From: Coffea arabica
Taxonomy: Eukaryota; Streptophyta; Magnoliopsida; Gentianales; Rubiaceae
Assembly: GCF_036785885.1 (NCBI RefSeq)
Contig: NC_092312.1
Coordinates: forward strand, 19,548,001 to 19,612,000
Length of the DNA stretch: 64,000 bases
Direction: 5' to 3'
In this document: positions 1 to 10,745 of the stretch, piece after piece
Layout: each line of letters begins with the position of its first letter
How positions within the stretch are numbered: the stretch's first letter is position 1
Notes under the pieces: model-generated
The model's input: the letters and a program-made list of their open reading frames with translations, nothing else
Database searches by the model: none
What the model was told of the DNA's origin: nothing
Translations under genes and position numbers: made by a program

Positions 1-120
1 GTAAAGTTCAACCTTTTTTTTAAATATAAATCAATGGATATTAAAGCATAGACAGCTAACGTCATATCTTTCAAAAATAGCTCAACTGTCCAGACTATAG
101 CTCATTCTGAAATTTTGCAG

Positions 121-1753
121 AAGAAGAGAAAGATCCTTTTCGGGTCCCAACCAAGCATAACATCCAAAGAGCCTTACACTGGCTTGTGCAAGGTTGTCAA
201 TCAGGGGACTCTTTGGTGTTTCATTACTCGGGCCATGGCTCTCGTGTCCGAGACCATGATGGGGATGAGATCGATGGACATGATGAATCATTGTGCCCTG
301 TTGACTATGAGACTGAGGGGAAGATCCTGGACGATGAGATCAATGCTACCATAGTAAGGCCACTGCTCCGGGGTGCAACACTTCATGCCATCATCGACAC
401 TTGCTTCAGTGGAACTTTCTTAGATCTGCCATTCATGTGCAGGATGAACAGGTAAATAATTTCCTTGTCCATTCTGAAGCTGTAAGCAGTACAGTATGAT
501 TACTTACAAAGTCCTGTTGTAAAGTAGGGAAGGATACTATCGGTGGGTAGATCATAGCATTCCATATGCTGCATATAAGGGTACAAGAGGTGGCTTAGCA
601 ATCTCTTTCAGTGCCTGTGATGATGATCAAAATTCCGGGGACACTACTGTTAGTACTCAAAACATTTCTTTTGCTTCTGATTTTCAAATCAATTGGCTTG
701 TTCTCGAGAATAGCATGGATAATTAATCATTCTCCTTTGCTCACTAAGCATTTTAATGTACAGAATGAGTCAGCAGATCAGTTTTTATTATCGACCGCGC
801 AGAATTGATACTGAATGTGAAAGATGAAGTTCTCCCTGCTAGAAATAATCTGATTGGCCCAAAACAGAAAAGAATCTGTGCATCCCTCAGACCTTCTTAA
901 TTAGCTTAAGTTCAATTCGATTTTTGTTTGGCACTCAAAACTTTCCAGAACTTTAGGACCTCAAAAATAAACTAATAAGGTCTTGTACCATAATCTGCAG
1001 TATACAACCCAAAAAAGGCTTGTCAGACCCTTGTTTAGTCCTCTGGAATACGATTATGGCGTAACATTTTATGTTGCCTGAGCAGGTTTTCACAGGCACA
1101 GCGACTGGCGCCCTGACTTACAGCTTCATCCAAACAGTAGAACGTGAACCAAGATTGACATATGGGCGCTTACTTTCTACCATGCGCAACAGTATCAGTA
1201 AAGCACAAAATGGATTTTTAAATTTCACTAGCTCATTACAGGTATTGAATATTGACATGCTTTCCCAAGGCTTTTTCTGCTTTCTACATGTCAATTTTAG
1301 TTCTTTTACAATGAATGGTAAAGCATTTACTTTTGGCGACTCAATTAAAAGTGAAATCATGCCATCGATAGCAGGGGATTAAAAGATGTATCAATTTCAA
1401 AAACAGTCTTATGCCATCCTACACATGCATGTAAATTGTTGATTGGCTTAATTAAAAAGAAACCTCTTGGATGAAAAAAATGAGGAAGAAAAAAGCATGA
1501 CCCAATAATATAGCATGCCTTACAGTTTGTAAGGAAACTAAAACAGCTAAAAGTATTCAAGTTCAGGGGCAAATCAAGAGCTTAAGAAGGAGATGAGCAG
1601 TTGATTTCTGGTCAATTTCAGTCCCATATGCATCTGATGTACTCATATTTAAAAAGCAGATGTAACAGCGTGTTTTACTTTGGTATTGTGCAGGAACCTC
1701 AACTATCCTCTTCTGAACAGTTTGATATTTATTCAAAGGCGATAATCTTATAG
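121..1753 (+). CDS. Type I metacaspase, 5' part outside window (copy 1)
   Basis: This is the catalytic part of a cysteine-dependent, Arg/Lys-specific metacaspase (peptidase family C14). In plants type I members modulate cell death and protein aggregate clearance. Visible exons are 121-451, 528-648, 1086-1241 and 1694-1753; each joins in frame with GT-AG borders and the chain ends in TAG. The first exon carries the catalytic histidine motif HYSGHGS, the acidic stretch DHDGDEIDGHDE and the catalytic cysteine in IIDTCFSGT. Exon lengths 331 and 121 match copy 2 exactly. The exon with the zinc finger and proline-rich N-terminus must lie upstream of base 1, so the start is not visible. I see no stop or frameshift, so it may be functional. 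The last 19 codons end in YSKAIIL, close to copy 2. Bases 1-120 are the end of the preceding intron. Confidence 0.88.
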
Positions 1754-3196
1754 ATCCAGCTATGCTTTTAACAGATAATCAGGACCAAGTGTACTGGCTT
1801 TACTTCCTGAGTCGTATAACAGCTTCTTCAAGTCTAAAATGCCCTCCCTTTAACTTTAGCTGAAGCTATGCACAAAAAAATCATAATACAGGCACTACAT
1901 GGTGACTGTCAGTTTGATAATTAGTACTTTATTTGTATGAGTAAAAGTGCAACGTATTTCACATGAATCCCTGGTGTAATTTACATGTCTAAGACACTTA
2001 GTTTCCAGCCGTCTCCTATAGAATGCTCTTCTTTTCATCTCCTATGTTATCCGAGTCTCATATGGAAAACTACACAATCAACGAGTGCCTAAATTTTTTT
2101 TCAGTTGCTACTTTGATTGGGTATTCATTACTGATACGAAAGATCAAAAGACTGGAGATGTCGTACATTACATCTGAGAGCCAAACCAGAACTAATATAT
2201 CATAGTATAATCTGGTTGTGCTGTCCCTTGCTAGCTATGCTCTTTCTGAGAGTGAGCGATGCCAAGATGTACCAATATAGGACTGCAAGAGCTCATTCAG
2301 CAAGCCGTCAACAAGTTTGATACGTGATGAATTTGTCATGAATTTAACTGAAGATTTAACAAATGCACCTAATCAAATTCTTCCTTTCAAAACTTCAGGT
2401 GAGACAAGTCAATTTCTCTGGATTTATCTAGTAAAAGGGATACAGATAGCATCCTTATTAGTAGATTCTTCCAAATAATATGAGATTTTTTCAAAACAAT
2501 TGATAGAAAATTGGAGGGTATGCATCGAGTAACTTATTTGTTTGCAAAGCCACTGTTTGGTTGAAACAAAACCATTAAACAAAAATTTCAACAAAGTTAG
2601 TGGCTTCATATTTGTTTGCTAAAAAAAACCCACAAGATTGTTTAGAAAAGTTTCTATTCAGCACTAAAGAGAATAAAAGGACAAAAAAAAAAATCCCTAA
2701 AGTGTGATACTTTGTCCGTTCCCACAAAGCCAACCTTCATGAAATCAGAGAGCATTGCTTTCCTCACCAGTAATGCTTTCTTTCATGAAAGAACTTGCAT
2801 ATAAATTGCGTCATAACTTTCCTCACCAGTAAGGTTTCACAGGCATTCTGTCACTGTATTTAGCCTTGGCTTGGATGTTACTTTTGCATGTATGAGATTT
2901 TATTCTGATATGCTGTCTACTTATTTGCCTCTATCATATATCAACTAGGTGGCCTACTATTGAAGGGAATAGCCCAAAGACATGAAATATTCCACTAATG
3001 GAAACGATGGGTCAAACAGAATATGGGTCGGCCAAGGTAGGTTTAAAGGGGAAGTATCTGATTCCCCATCTCTACTTTGGCTTTTCTGCAATAAATTCAA
3101 CGTGTCAACCCTTTACAAGCTTAAATACAACTCCTTACGGACTTGTTTCGAATTCATCCATCAGCATCTCATCCGCAAGAAGCTCACTGAATAGAA
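1754..3196. other. Spacer between metacaspase copies 1 and 2
   Basis: This stretch holds the 3' end of copy 1 and the promoter and leader of copy 2. It is AT-rich. The short open frames in it have no family motifs and look random. I see no transposon ends. Confidence 0.5.
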
Positions 3197-5376
3197 ATGT
3201 CAGGTAGGAGAATAAGGTGCAGTTGGTGTGGGGTTCAACTGACAGTGCCACCCAGAGCGCAAAATATTCAGTGTGCAGTGTGTAAAGCTGTAACACGGGT
3301 TCAACAAAATGATCGTCTTCCTGGTCAAGCTCAAAGTTCACTTCACGATGCAACAAATAAGTTGAAGGGGTTTCTTAATACAGTTTCCAGCAATATTAAT
3401 TCAATGGTAGCATCAGTTAATAACTACCCTATGCAGGCATCGAGTTATGGTAGTTATGCCCAACCTGCAAGACCTATTTCCTCACTGATGCCTTTTCCAG
3501 CAAAAGGGAAGAAACGAGCAGTGTTATGTGCAGTGAGCTACTATGGACAGAGACATAGGCTAAAAGGAACTGTCAACGATGTAAGGTGCATGAAATATTT
3601 TCTGGTTGAGAGGATGGGTTTTCCAAATGACTCCATACTTCTTCTTTCAGGTAAAAATTCTTTGCATCATATAATTTTGAAACTCCCTGGCCTTGTGAAA
3701 ATTAAGCTCCACATTTGTCTGATATAAAACTTGCATATTTAATCTGCAGAAGAAGAGCCCAATCCTTCCTTGATCCCGACGAAGTACAATATCAGAAAGG
3801 CCTTGCAGTGGCTTGTCCAAGGTTGCCAATCAGGTGATTCATTAGTATTTCACTATTCAGGTCATGGCTCACAACAGCGTGACTTGAATGGAGACGAGAT
3901 AGATGGGTATGACGAAATGTTGTTGCCAGTTGATCACCAAATTGAAGGAACAATACTGGATGACGAGATCAATGCCACCATTGTGAAGCCACTGCCCAGT
4001 GGCGCCAAGCTCCACGCCATCATTGATGCATGCCACAGCGGCACTGTCCTTGATCTGCCATTTTTGTGCAGAATGAACAGGTTAGCATAGGTATTGCTGT
4101 AATGCAGTTGCAATTAAGAAGCAGATTCCGGACTAGCCAAAAGAGAAGAAAAATGAGTATTTCTTTATCTTGTAGTGAAGGATACTATGTCTGGGAGGAT
4201 CATGGTTTCTTGTCATCCACATACAAAGGTACAAGTGGTGGGCTGGCCATCTCCTTTAGCGCTTGTGATGATCATCAAGTATCAGTAGATACCATGGTGA
4301 GTAACCAGTTTTAGTATCTGCCTCTTAAATTTCTTGTATTCGTGCGACACCAGCAACAAATGGGGTACGTAGCAGATCACATAAAATTGAATATGCAATT
4401 CCTTCCAATCCTAATAAATTGAGGCACTTGACGAATAGAGAGAGAGTTTCCACAAAGTTTCTTGCTTTCTGCAAGATGCTGTTATTTCACAACTCTAAAT
4501 ATCAGAGATCTTAAAGTAAGTACACTCCAGATCGAGCAACTTGCATGTTCAAAAAACGTCACTGGTTCAGGCTCTCTCAGGAAACGCTGTCACCGGAGCC
4601 ATGACGTACAGCTTCATCCAAGCTGCACAAAAGGAACCCGGATTGACGTATGGTCGCCTGCTGAATTCCATGAGCCAGATAATTCGGGATGCCAAAGCTG
4701 GAACACATCTAAATGGACCCATTTCAGCTCTTTTGAGAAAAGTATTGGGCACAGACTTGTCACAGGTTAGCACCGACACCGACACGCCACAATTCATTAC
4801 TGGACAATGCCTGCCCATCGAATTTATATTTTGATAGTACAACTCCCTCTATTAATTCCTGTGCATGGCATATCTATCTTTACTAGAGAGTAAAATTTCT
4901 GCAGTGGATCTCGAGCATAAATTGTTGTCACGTAAGCTAATTAAACGCATTCCACTCATTGTAATTTTGGACCTTATGAAGATTACGTAATGCAAAATGC
5001 CAAAAAAGCATTACCAGGGTAATGATGTTCATCTCAACACCAAAAAAATTGAGAGGGCCACGGGTTTAATTACTAAACTTATCCAGTTGATGCTCTGTTT
5101 TCCTAGTTGTAAGGTAGCCTTCATATGGCATTCTCATGATGCCTGAGCTCCGAAGGGGAGAGAGCAAGTAATAATACGGGGTCATCCTCGTCCTTCTATT
5201 AGCTAGCGTGATAAGTTTCCGTTTGATCCATCAGCAAATATAAATAGTATGGTACTGATTTGCTTGGATTTCAGTTTCCCGTTCACTGTTTCTTTATTGG
5301 TTATTGCATCCTGCAGGTGCCACAATTGTCGTCTTCTGCAAAATTTGATATTTACTCGAAGCCATTGAGTCTCTAG
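3197..5376 (+). CDS. Type I metacaspase with LSD1-type zinc finger (copy 2)
   Basis: This is a complete metacaspase of 386 residues, cleaving after Arg/Lys and resembling Arabidopsis MC1 (367 residues). Exons are 3197-3650, 3750-4080, 4176-4296, 4571-4765 and 5317-5376, all GT-AG and in frame. The start ATG precedes MSGRRIRCSWCG. Residues 7-30 form an LSD1-type zinc finger (two CxxC pairs, CSWC and CAVC). A Tyr/Pro/Ser-rich linker follows to about residue 105, then the p20-like domain begins at KKRAVLCAVSYYG. Catalytic His is about residue 190 (HYSGHGS) and Cys about 246 (IIDACHSGT). The acidic calcium-binding-type stretch NGDEIDGYDE lies between them. The C-terminal p10-like part runs from GYYVWEDH to DIYSKPLSL. 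It is the middle of three direct tandem copies. LSD1-type fingers in this family mediate interaction with LSD1-like regulators; that role is inferred here. Confidence 0.95.
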
Positions 5377-5683
5377 GATGAGAAGACGTAGCCACATTAC
5401 GAGGATCTTCCGCTTGACTTGGATGTATATGACTGTATGTAGATTGGAAAATATTTCGACCTTAAAAACCCAATCAATCACCAGTGGAACGAAACAAATT
5501 TCGAATGTCTGAGACCAGATGTAGCACACATCCCGCAATCTCCCTTATGTTGGCCGAGGCCAACATTGTACTGATCCAAGTAAATAAACAAATACTTCCT
5601 CCGTGCGACTTTCATAGTCTTATTACTATTATTATTATTATTTTTAAGTAGTTATCTTTATTTCAAGAATAAATGTTAAAGTA
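5377..5683. other. 3' flank of metacaspase copy 2
   Basis: This is AT-rich DNA with candidate polyadenylation signals (AATAAACAAATA near 5582) and a short TTA/ATT microsatellite at 5624-5644. It holds no gene. Confidence 0.4.
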
Positions 5684-6302
5684 TCTATATATACCTATAT
5701 AAATTCGAACAAACCTTCTCACACCTCCAAAACTACCAATTCCTTTTCTCTAGCATTTTATATTTAATTTAATTCATAAAATATATTCCTCTCCACTTCC
5801 ACATCTCCTCTTCACATTTGAAATTGTTAGTTATTTTTTAAAATCATTTCATTTGTATATTTTTATGATAATAAAGCCTGTGTAGATAGTTAACTAGGTG
5901 TTAATTTTGTTTGTTTTTAAATTTACTCTTATTTCTATTACTCATTAACCCTTATCTGTGCAATATATAAGGAGAGAGTGCCATTGTGTAGTGTAAACAC
6001 ACAATGTTATTTTTTAAAATTTCTAATATACCCTTAATAATAAGGGTAAATTTGTCTCAATCACAGATAGTTATTTGAAGCAGACCTCCAACTAACTACA
6101 ATTTTCTCATGCTAATTTCCAACTCTCACATATTCTTCTTTACTTCCATCATCTTTGTCTCGTGTATGATTATTTGAATTCTAATGGAATTTGACCCATA
6201 AAATCCATAAAAAAAAAACTTTTTGCAGAGATAATTGTACTGTAATAAATATATTTTTTTTTTGTTAATCGCATACACCTTAAAGTGTGCCTTAAGCACT
6301 AG
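5684..6302 (+). mobile_element. Short non-autonomous Helitron (element 1)
   Basis: The element begins TCTATATATACC directly after an A (5683). It ends CTAG (6299-6302), preceded by a small hairpin GTGC-CTTAA-GCAC, and is followed by T. This fits Helitron rules: 5' TC, 3' hairpin plus CTRR, insertion between A and T, no target duplication. Its first 200 bases closely match those of the elements at 6303 and at 25136 (minus strand), including a shared stretch ending in ATTGTTAGTTA. There is no Rep/helicase coding capacity, so it depends on an autonomous relative. Confidence 0.7.
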
Positions 6303-6530
6303 TCTATATAAATTTGAGTAGAGATTTTCAGGAACAAACCTCCTCACACCTCCAAACTCCCAATTCCTTTTTTTTTTTTTCATAGCATTTCGCATTTAAT
6401 TTAATTCATAAAATATCCTTTCAACTCCCATATCTATTCTTCACATTTGCAATTGTTAGTTATTTTTAAAATTATTTCATTTCAAATTGTTAGTTGCTAT
6501 GCGTATGCATGTTATCCTTTAAAGAAATGC
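6303..6530 (+). mobile_element. 5' end of a second Helitron, 3' end not found
   Basis: TCTATATAAATTTGAG starts at 6303, immediately after the CTAG end of element 1. The following 200 or so bases match the 5' part of the minus-strand Helitron ending at 25136, up to a shared segment like ATGCATRTTATCCT. I could not find a hairpin plus CTAG end before the repeat at 6885, so the 3' limit given is only the end of recognisable similarity. Confidence 0.55.
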
Positions 6531-6884
6531 ATGCCTTAATGGTTTTTTTGGGAAGCCTTTTTTAAAATTTTTTAACTGCAAATATTTATTTAAAAACCAT
6601 TTCAGAATGTTTGTTCATAGAAAAATTTCAAAGGTAGTAAAATTTCACAAAATTTACACTTCAAATCAAATTTTCTCCAAAATCATGATTCCATCTTTTG
6701 ATTTGGTAAAAAAAATGCTTGAAAAATGAGAAATTGAGTTATGAATAGTGAAAAAGTTGAAACATGGGACAAGATTGGGAAAGGGCAAACTATGGCCGAG
6801 ATAGTTAAAGTTTTAGCTATAATATACATGGGAGGAAGAATGGTAAAATAAGAGATGAATAGGGTTACGAGAATGGATAGGAGA

Positions 6885-7045
6885 GAGGGCTATTAGCCTA
6901 TTAAGAACAAAAAGCTTAGGACTTGCAAGAGAAGCCAAGGGGGTTGTTATAGAGAAGGTGGGGCTACAAGATGAAATAAGGGTGGTGTAGGAGGCGATTA
7001 TAGGTAGGGTTACGAGGTGGGGAGAATGGTGTAATTACATGGATG
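6885..7045. repeat. Dispersed direct repeat, copy A
   Basis: About 160 bases (from GGCTATTAGCCTATTAAG to GGGTTACGAGGTGG and a little beyond) recur at 11397-11560 in the same orientation with few differences. The two copies bracket metacaspase copy 3, so they may mark a segmental duplication or be two copies of an unnamed repeat. Confidence 0.7.
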
Positions 7046-7157
7046 TATCTTTGTTTAGGTGCTTGACGGATTATTGTTGCAAAATCTATGTTGCTCGTCT
7101 CTGCATAACTCGTCAGTACATCGATTCTAGTTATCAAATTCTATAGAGGGTTGGAAC

Positions 7158-7503
7158 CATGGTTCAAAGTCGCGGTCGCGGTCACGGTCGCGGCTTGGAA
7201 CGTTCCACATCGGTCTCGACATATCGGTCGCGGTCTCGGTGAGACACAAATTTTTAAAATATTTAATATTCTAAAATTTGTAAAAAATATGATAAATAAA
7301 AATAATTAAAATTTAGTAAAAATAATAAAAATTCAAGTTGACTCGGAATGACTCGGAGTGACTCGGTGTGACTCGACCGTTTTAACCCTTCACGGTGACG
7401 TCTCGGCCTGTCGCGTATCTCGGAACGTTTCGGTCGCGGTATCGTCTCGGACTAGGCCGAGACGGCCGAGTCGTCTCGGTCTCGGCCGAGTCTTCGAACC
7501 ATG
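7158..7503. mobile_element. hAT-type MITE with perfect 8-bp target duplication
   Basis: The element is 346 bp. Its ends are CATGGTTCAAAG and, inverted, CTTCGAACCATG (11 of 12 positions paired). It is flanked on both sides by GTTGGAAC (7150-7157 and 7504-7511), an exact 8-bp duplication as made by hAT transposases. The subterminal zones are arrays of CGGTCGCGG, CGGTCTCGG and GACTCGG units around an AT-rich core (about 7240-7335). There is no coding capacity. Confidence 0.85.
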
Positions 7504-7726
7504 GTTGGAACTAGGAACCCGAGTTTAGGCAGAGTGGTGAACGAACACCACCCTTTCCTGGTCTTTTGGCCACTTTCCCTCCAATTCTGCCTTAGCAGTA
7601 AACAGAAACATCTGCATTGCCTTGCTTATTTACGAAGGGACTTTGGTCATTTCAAAGATGCTTTTTACATTATTTTGACGGTCTCTGTTGCGTTGGCTTG
7701 TTGTTCAAAGTAGTTATTGGAACGCG

Positions 7727-7830
7727 CATGGGTTGGGACTATTGCAGGGCAAGCAACTATAGTTTTATATGCTTCCATGGGTTGGGAATATTGCAGGGTA
7801 AGTAGTTATGGTTTCTATACTTCTATTCCA
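7727..7830. repeat. Imperfect tandem duplication, about 50-bp unit
   Basis: Two adjacent units each begin CATGGGTTGGGA and continue through TTGCAGGG. They have diverged moderately. No function is evident. Confidence 0.5.
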
Positions 7831-8525
7831 AGCCTCCAAGAGCTGATGATGGACGTCCATGGCTGGGGTGGGAATTTTTAAAGTGGATGGATTCGGTATC
7901 GTCCCTTCAGTGCGTAGTTGGCTGGGCATCTGATTCTTCGAATCTCATTTGAAGATAACAAGCATTTGTTAAAGTTCTGAACACTTATATCACGCTTAGA
8001 ATAAAGGGTTAAAAAAAACAGAGAAGAAGTTGCCCTTCTTGACAGCTGTGTACTTGACAGAACTTTTGTTTCAGCTTAGTCTCCTCTTGCGACTTCTACA
8101 ACATGAGTTCTTACGTACGACTTACAATTTGGTATCTCGCGGCTAAACAGTGTTTTCAAGTTCACATCTTGTAAACAGTCAAATTGCCTGAATAATTAAT
8201 TTACGCAAGGGCGGAATAGCTTTGAGTTCTACAATATTTACCGTGAAACGTCTTTTAGAGTTTAGCTCCTTTTCTATTTTTGGGTAAGAAAGAGTTTAGC
8301 TCCTTATATTTGCAATTAGATCAATAATTTGCATGCATGAAAATCTTATCATATCCACCCATCACTGTCCCTCCTAAATCTTGAACCAGGTCTTTTAAGG
8401 AATATCTTATTCCTCTAATCAAATGGCGGGTTACCATTGTAATTGGTAGCAGGGTTACTCAAATCATACATGTCACTGCAAAAGTTGTCAATCTTTGAAT
8501 CATACAAAAGTTGACAGTTACTGGT

Positions 8526-10745
8526 ATGGATACTGTTACTTGTAAAACATGCCATCGAATATCATCAGCAACTAAACATACGACCAAAATCCGATGCCAT
8601 GGATGCCAGGGAACTATTTTGATTGGCAATAGTCAAGTATCGGTTCCGTTGGACATGAGCAAATGGCCGAGCCATGATCAAGATAACATCATGACTGAAC
8701 GAAAAGGGTTCCGTTATTTCTGTAAGAAAATCTCAGGTATCAGTCCAAGAAGTTCTCCCAGCTTTAGCCAATTTCCTACTGCAAGACTATCAGATACACC
8801 ACCAAGAGGGAAGCGAGCACTACTTTGTGGAGTATCTTACAATCAGAATAAGAAATTGAAGCTCAGAGGAACAACACCAGATGTAATGAACATGGCAAAA
8901 CTGCTCGTTCAGCAATTTGGTTTCCCAACTAATGCTATCCTTGTCCTAGGAGGTATTGCCGGTAACAATTACTGATAAATGTTGTTGAAAGCATGCTAGG
9001 GGCATGAGATTGAACATCTGTGAGGAATTGAATTGTTTCTAATTTGAACATAGACATCAGGTTATTGTGTCTTTACATTCATTTGACTCTTGTTCATCTT
9101 ATTCCTGTGGCAGTTGTTACTGATTTTTCAATTGGAAATACTTTCTCAGTCTTATCTCTTGGTATAATTGTAACTGAGGCCTATTACACTTTCCTTAATA
9201 ATTTTCTTCCATTCCTGATGTAGTACCATAAATGTTACTTTTTCCAATTGATGCATCTTACAAAGACACTAAACAACTTGTAGATTTTACGTCATATGAG
9301 ACTCCAACAAGGATGAATATTATACGGGCCTTTGACTGGCTGGTGAAAGACTCGCAATCAGGGGATTCTTTGGTGTTCTATTTCTCGGGGCATGGCGTAC
9401 GACAACTTGATCATGACGGCGATGAGATCGATGGTTTTGATGAAGCAATCTGTCCTCTTGATTTTGAGACTGCAGGAATCATAATCGATAATGAAATCAA
9501 TAAAATGATTGTTGAACCGCTTAAACAAGGCGTCACACTTCACGCTATAATTGATGCTTGTCACAGTGGAACTGTTCTTGATCTGCCGCGAGTGTACGAC
9601 CATAACAGGTAAGGGCCCTTTTTCGATGGTTTCGTTTCACTGCTTGTGCATAGTTTGGTTCAATACTAATGGATATAGGCATGTAATTCAGAAGAGAAAC
9701 GACTCTTTTTAGTGTTACATTATGGTCCCACGATATAGATTTCAATTAACAGACTGGATTTGATCATATTACTTCTTAAAAGTCAGAAAGCCTTCAGGCT
9801 AATAAGATCCACCAACGAAGAAAAAAGTCAAGTCATTGAACTAAAGGACCCTATATAGCGTAGCATCCGGTCCATGTTACACTGATATTTTCTCCTCCAG
9901 AAGTTTATTGGTTGAGATTAAGCTTCACTTTCTCCCTCTACTATATTGTGTGTAACTGATGATTATAAATCCATTTATGGGAGTTACATAGACCCCGTTG
10001 CAGATGTTTTTGGGTAAAATTTTATTTCTTTTTCACACTAGGGGGAGATGGAAAGATAATTATCCTGCATCAGGTGCTTATAAAGGTACAAGTGGAGGGA
10101 AGGCCATCTGTTTCAGTGCTTGTGAGGACTATCAACAAGCTTCAGATACCTCTGTAAGTTTCCCAAAGCTGCTGTGGTATTCTTCCACGCGACGATGGCG
10201 AATGGCGGGTGGTTATGAGGGTGATTTTCAGCCATAACCAGTCGTATCATTGATAAGTAGTATGTGACAATGACAATTTAACTGCTAATTAAAACTCTCC
10301 TCTTGTATCAACCTAATAATGTAGGCTTTCTCTCCGGAGATGGCTGGTGCCATGACATTCACATTTATAAAAGCAGTCGTGGAGAACAAAGAAATAACAT
10401 ACCATGGAATTCTCGATTTTATGCACAATGCCATCGAAAACGCCAATAAATCTCAAAGAGGATGCGGAATGCTGAACCGGATGTTTTACCCGAAGATGCT
10501 ACAGGTACTGACTTTCCTACTTTAACGTCCCTTTGGCCACTTAGTATAAGCTGACACAGAGATAGCTAGTTTGGAAGTCTAATCCCTTCCGATTGAAAAT
10601 TTTTGCTGTTGGCGCATTATCTCCTCTCCATAACCTCTTTCTGGGTAATTTCACTGCTGATCCATTGTTTTGCACCGCCACCGTGCAGGATCCAATGCTA
10701 TCATCTTCCGAATCATTCAACGTTAACTCCTCATTCAACCTCTAA
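8526..10745 (+). CDS. Type I metacaspase, diverged (copy 3)
   Basis: This is a complete 366-residue metacaspase and the most diverged of the three. Exons are 8526-8952, 9284-9608, 10042-10153, 10325-10504 and 10689-10745, in frame with GT-AG borders. I chose ATG 8526 because it starts MDTVTCKTCHR just ahead of the finger. N-terminal CKTC and CHGC form an LSD1-type finger with a shorter linker. The peptidase domain begins near GKRALLCGVSYNQ. Catalytic His is about residue 179 (YFSGHGV) and Cys about 235 (IIDACHSGT), both kept. The residue after the His-Gly is Val where copies 1 and 2 have Ser, and the DD of LDDEIN is DN. The end is SSFNLstop rather than IYSKPLSL. The exon 2 start is the least certain border: the acceptor at 9281-9283 gives DFTSYETPT and avoids an in-frame stop. 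It resembles Arabidopsis MC3-like proteins, an inference from memory. Confidence 0.9.

Noticed and set aside
5590-5625. TACTTCCTCCGTGCGACT, resembling the end of a Stowaway MITE
   Set aside because: No matching inverted end and no TA duplication found.
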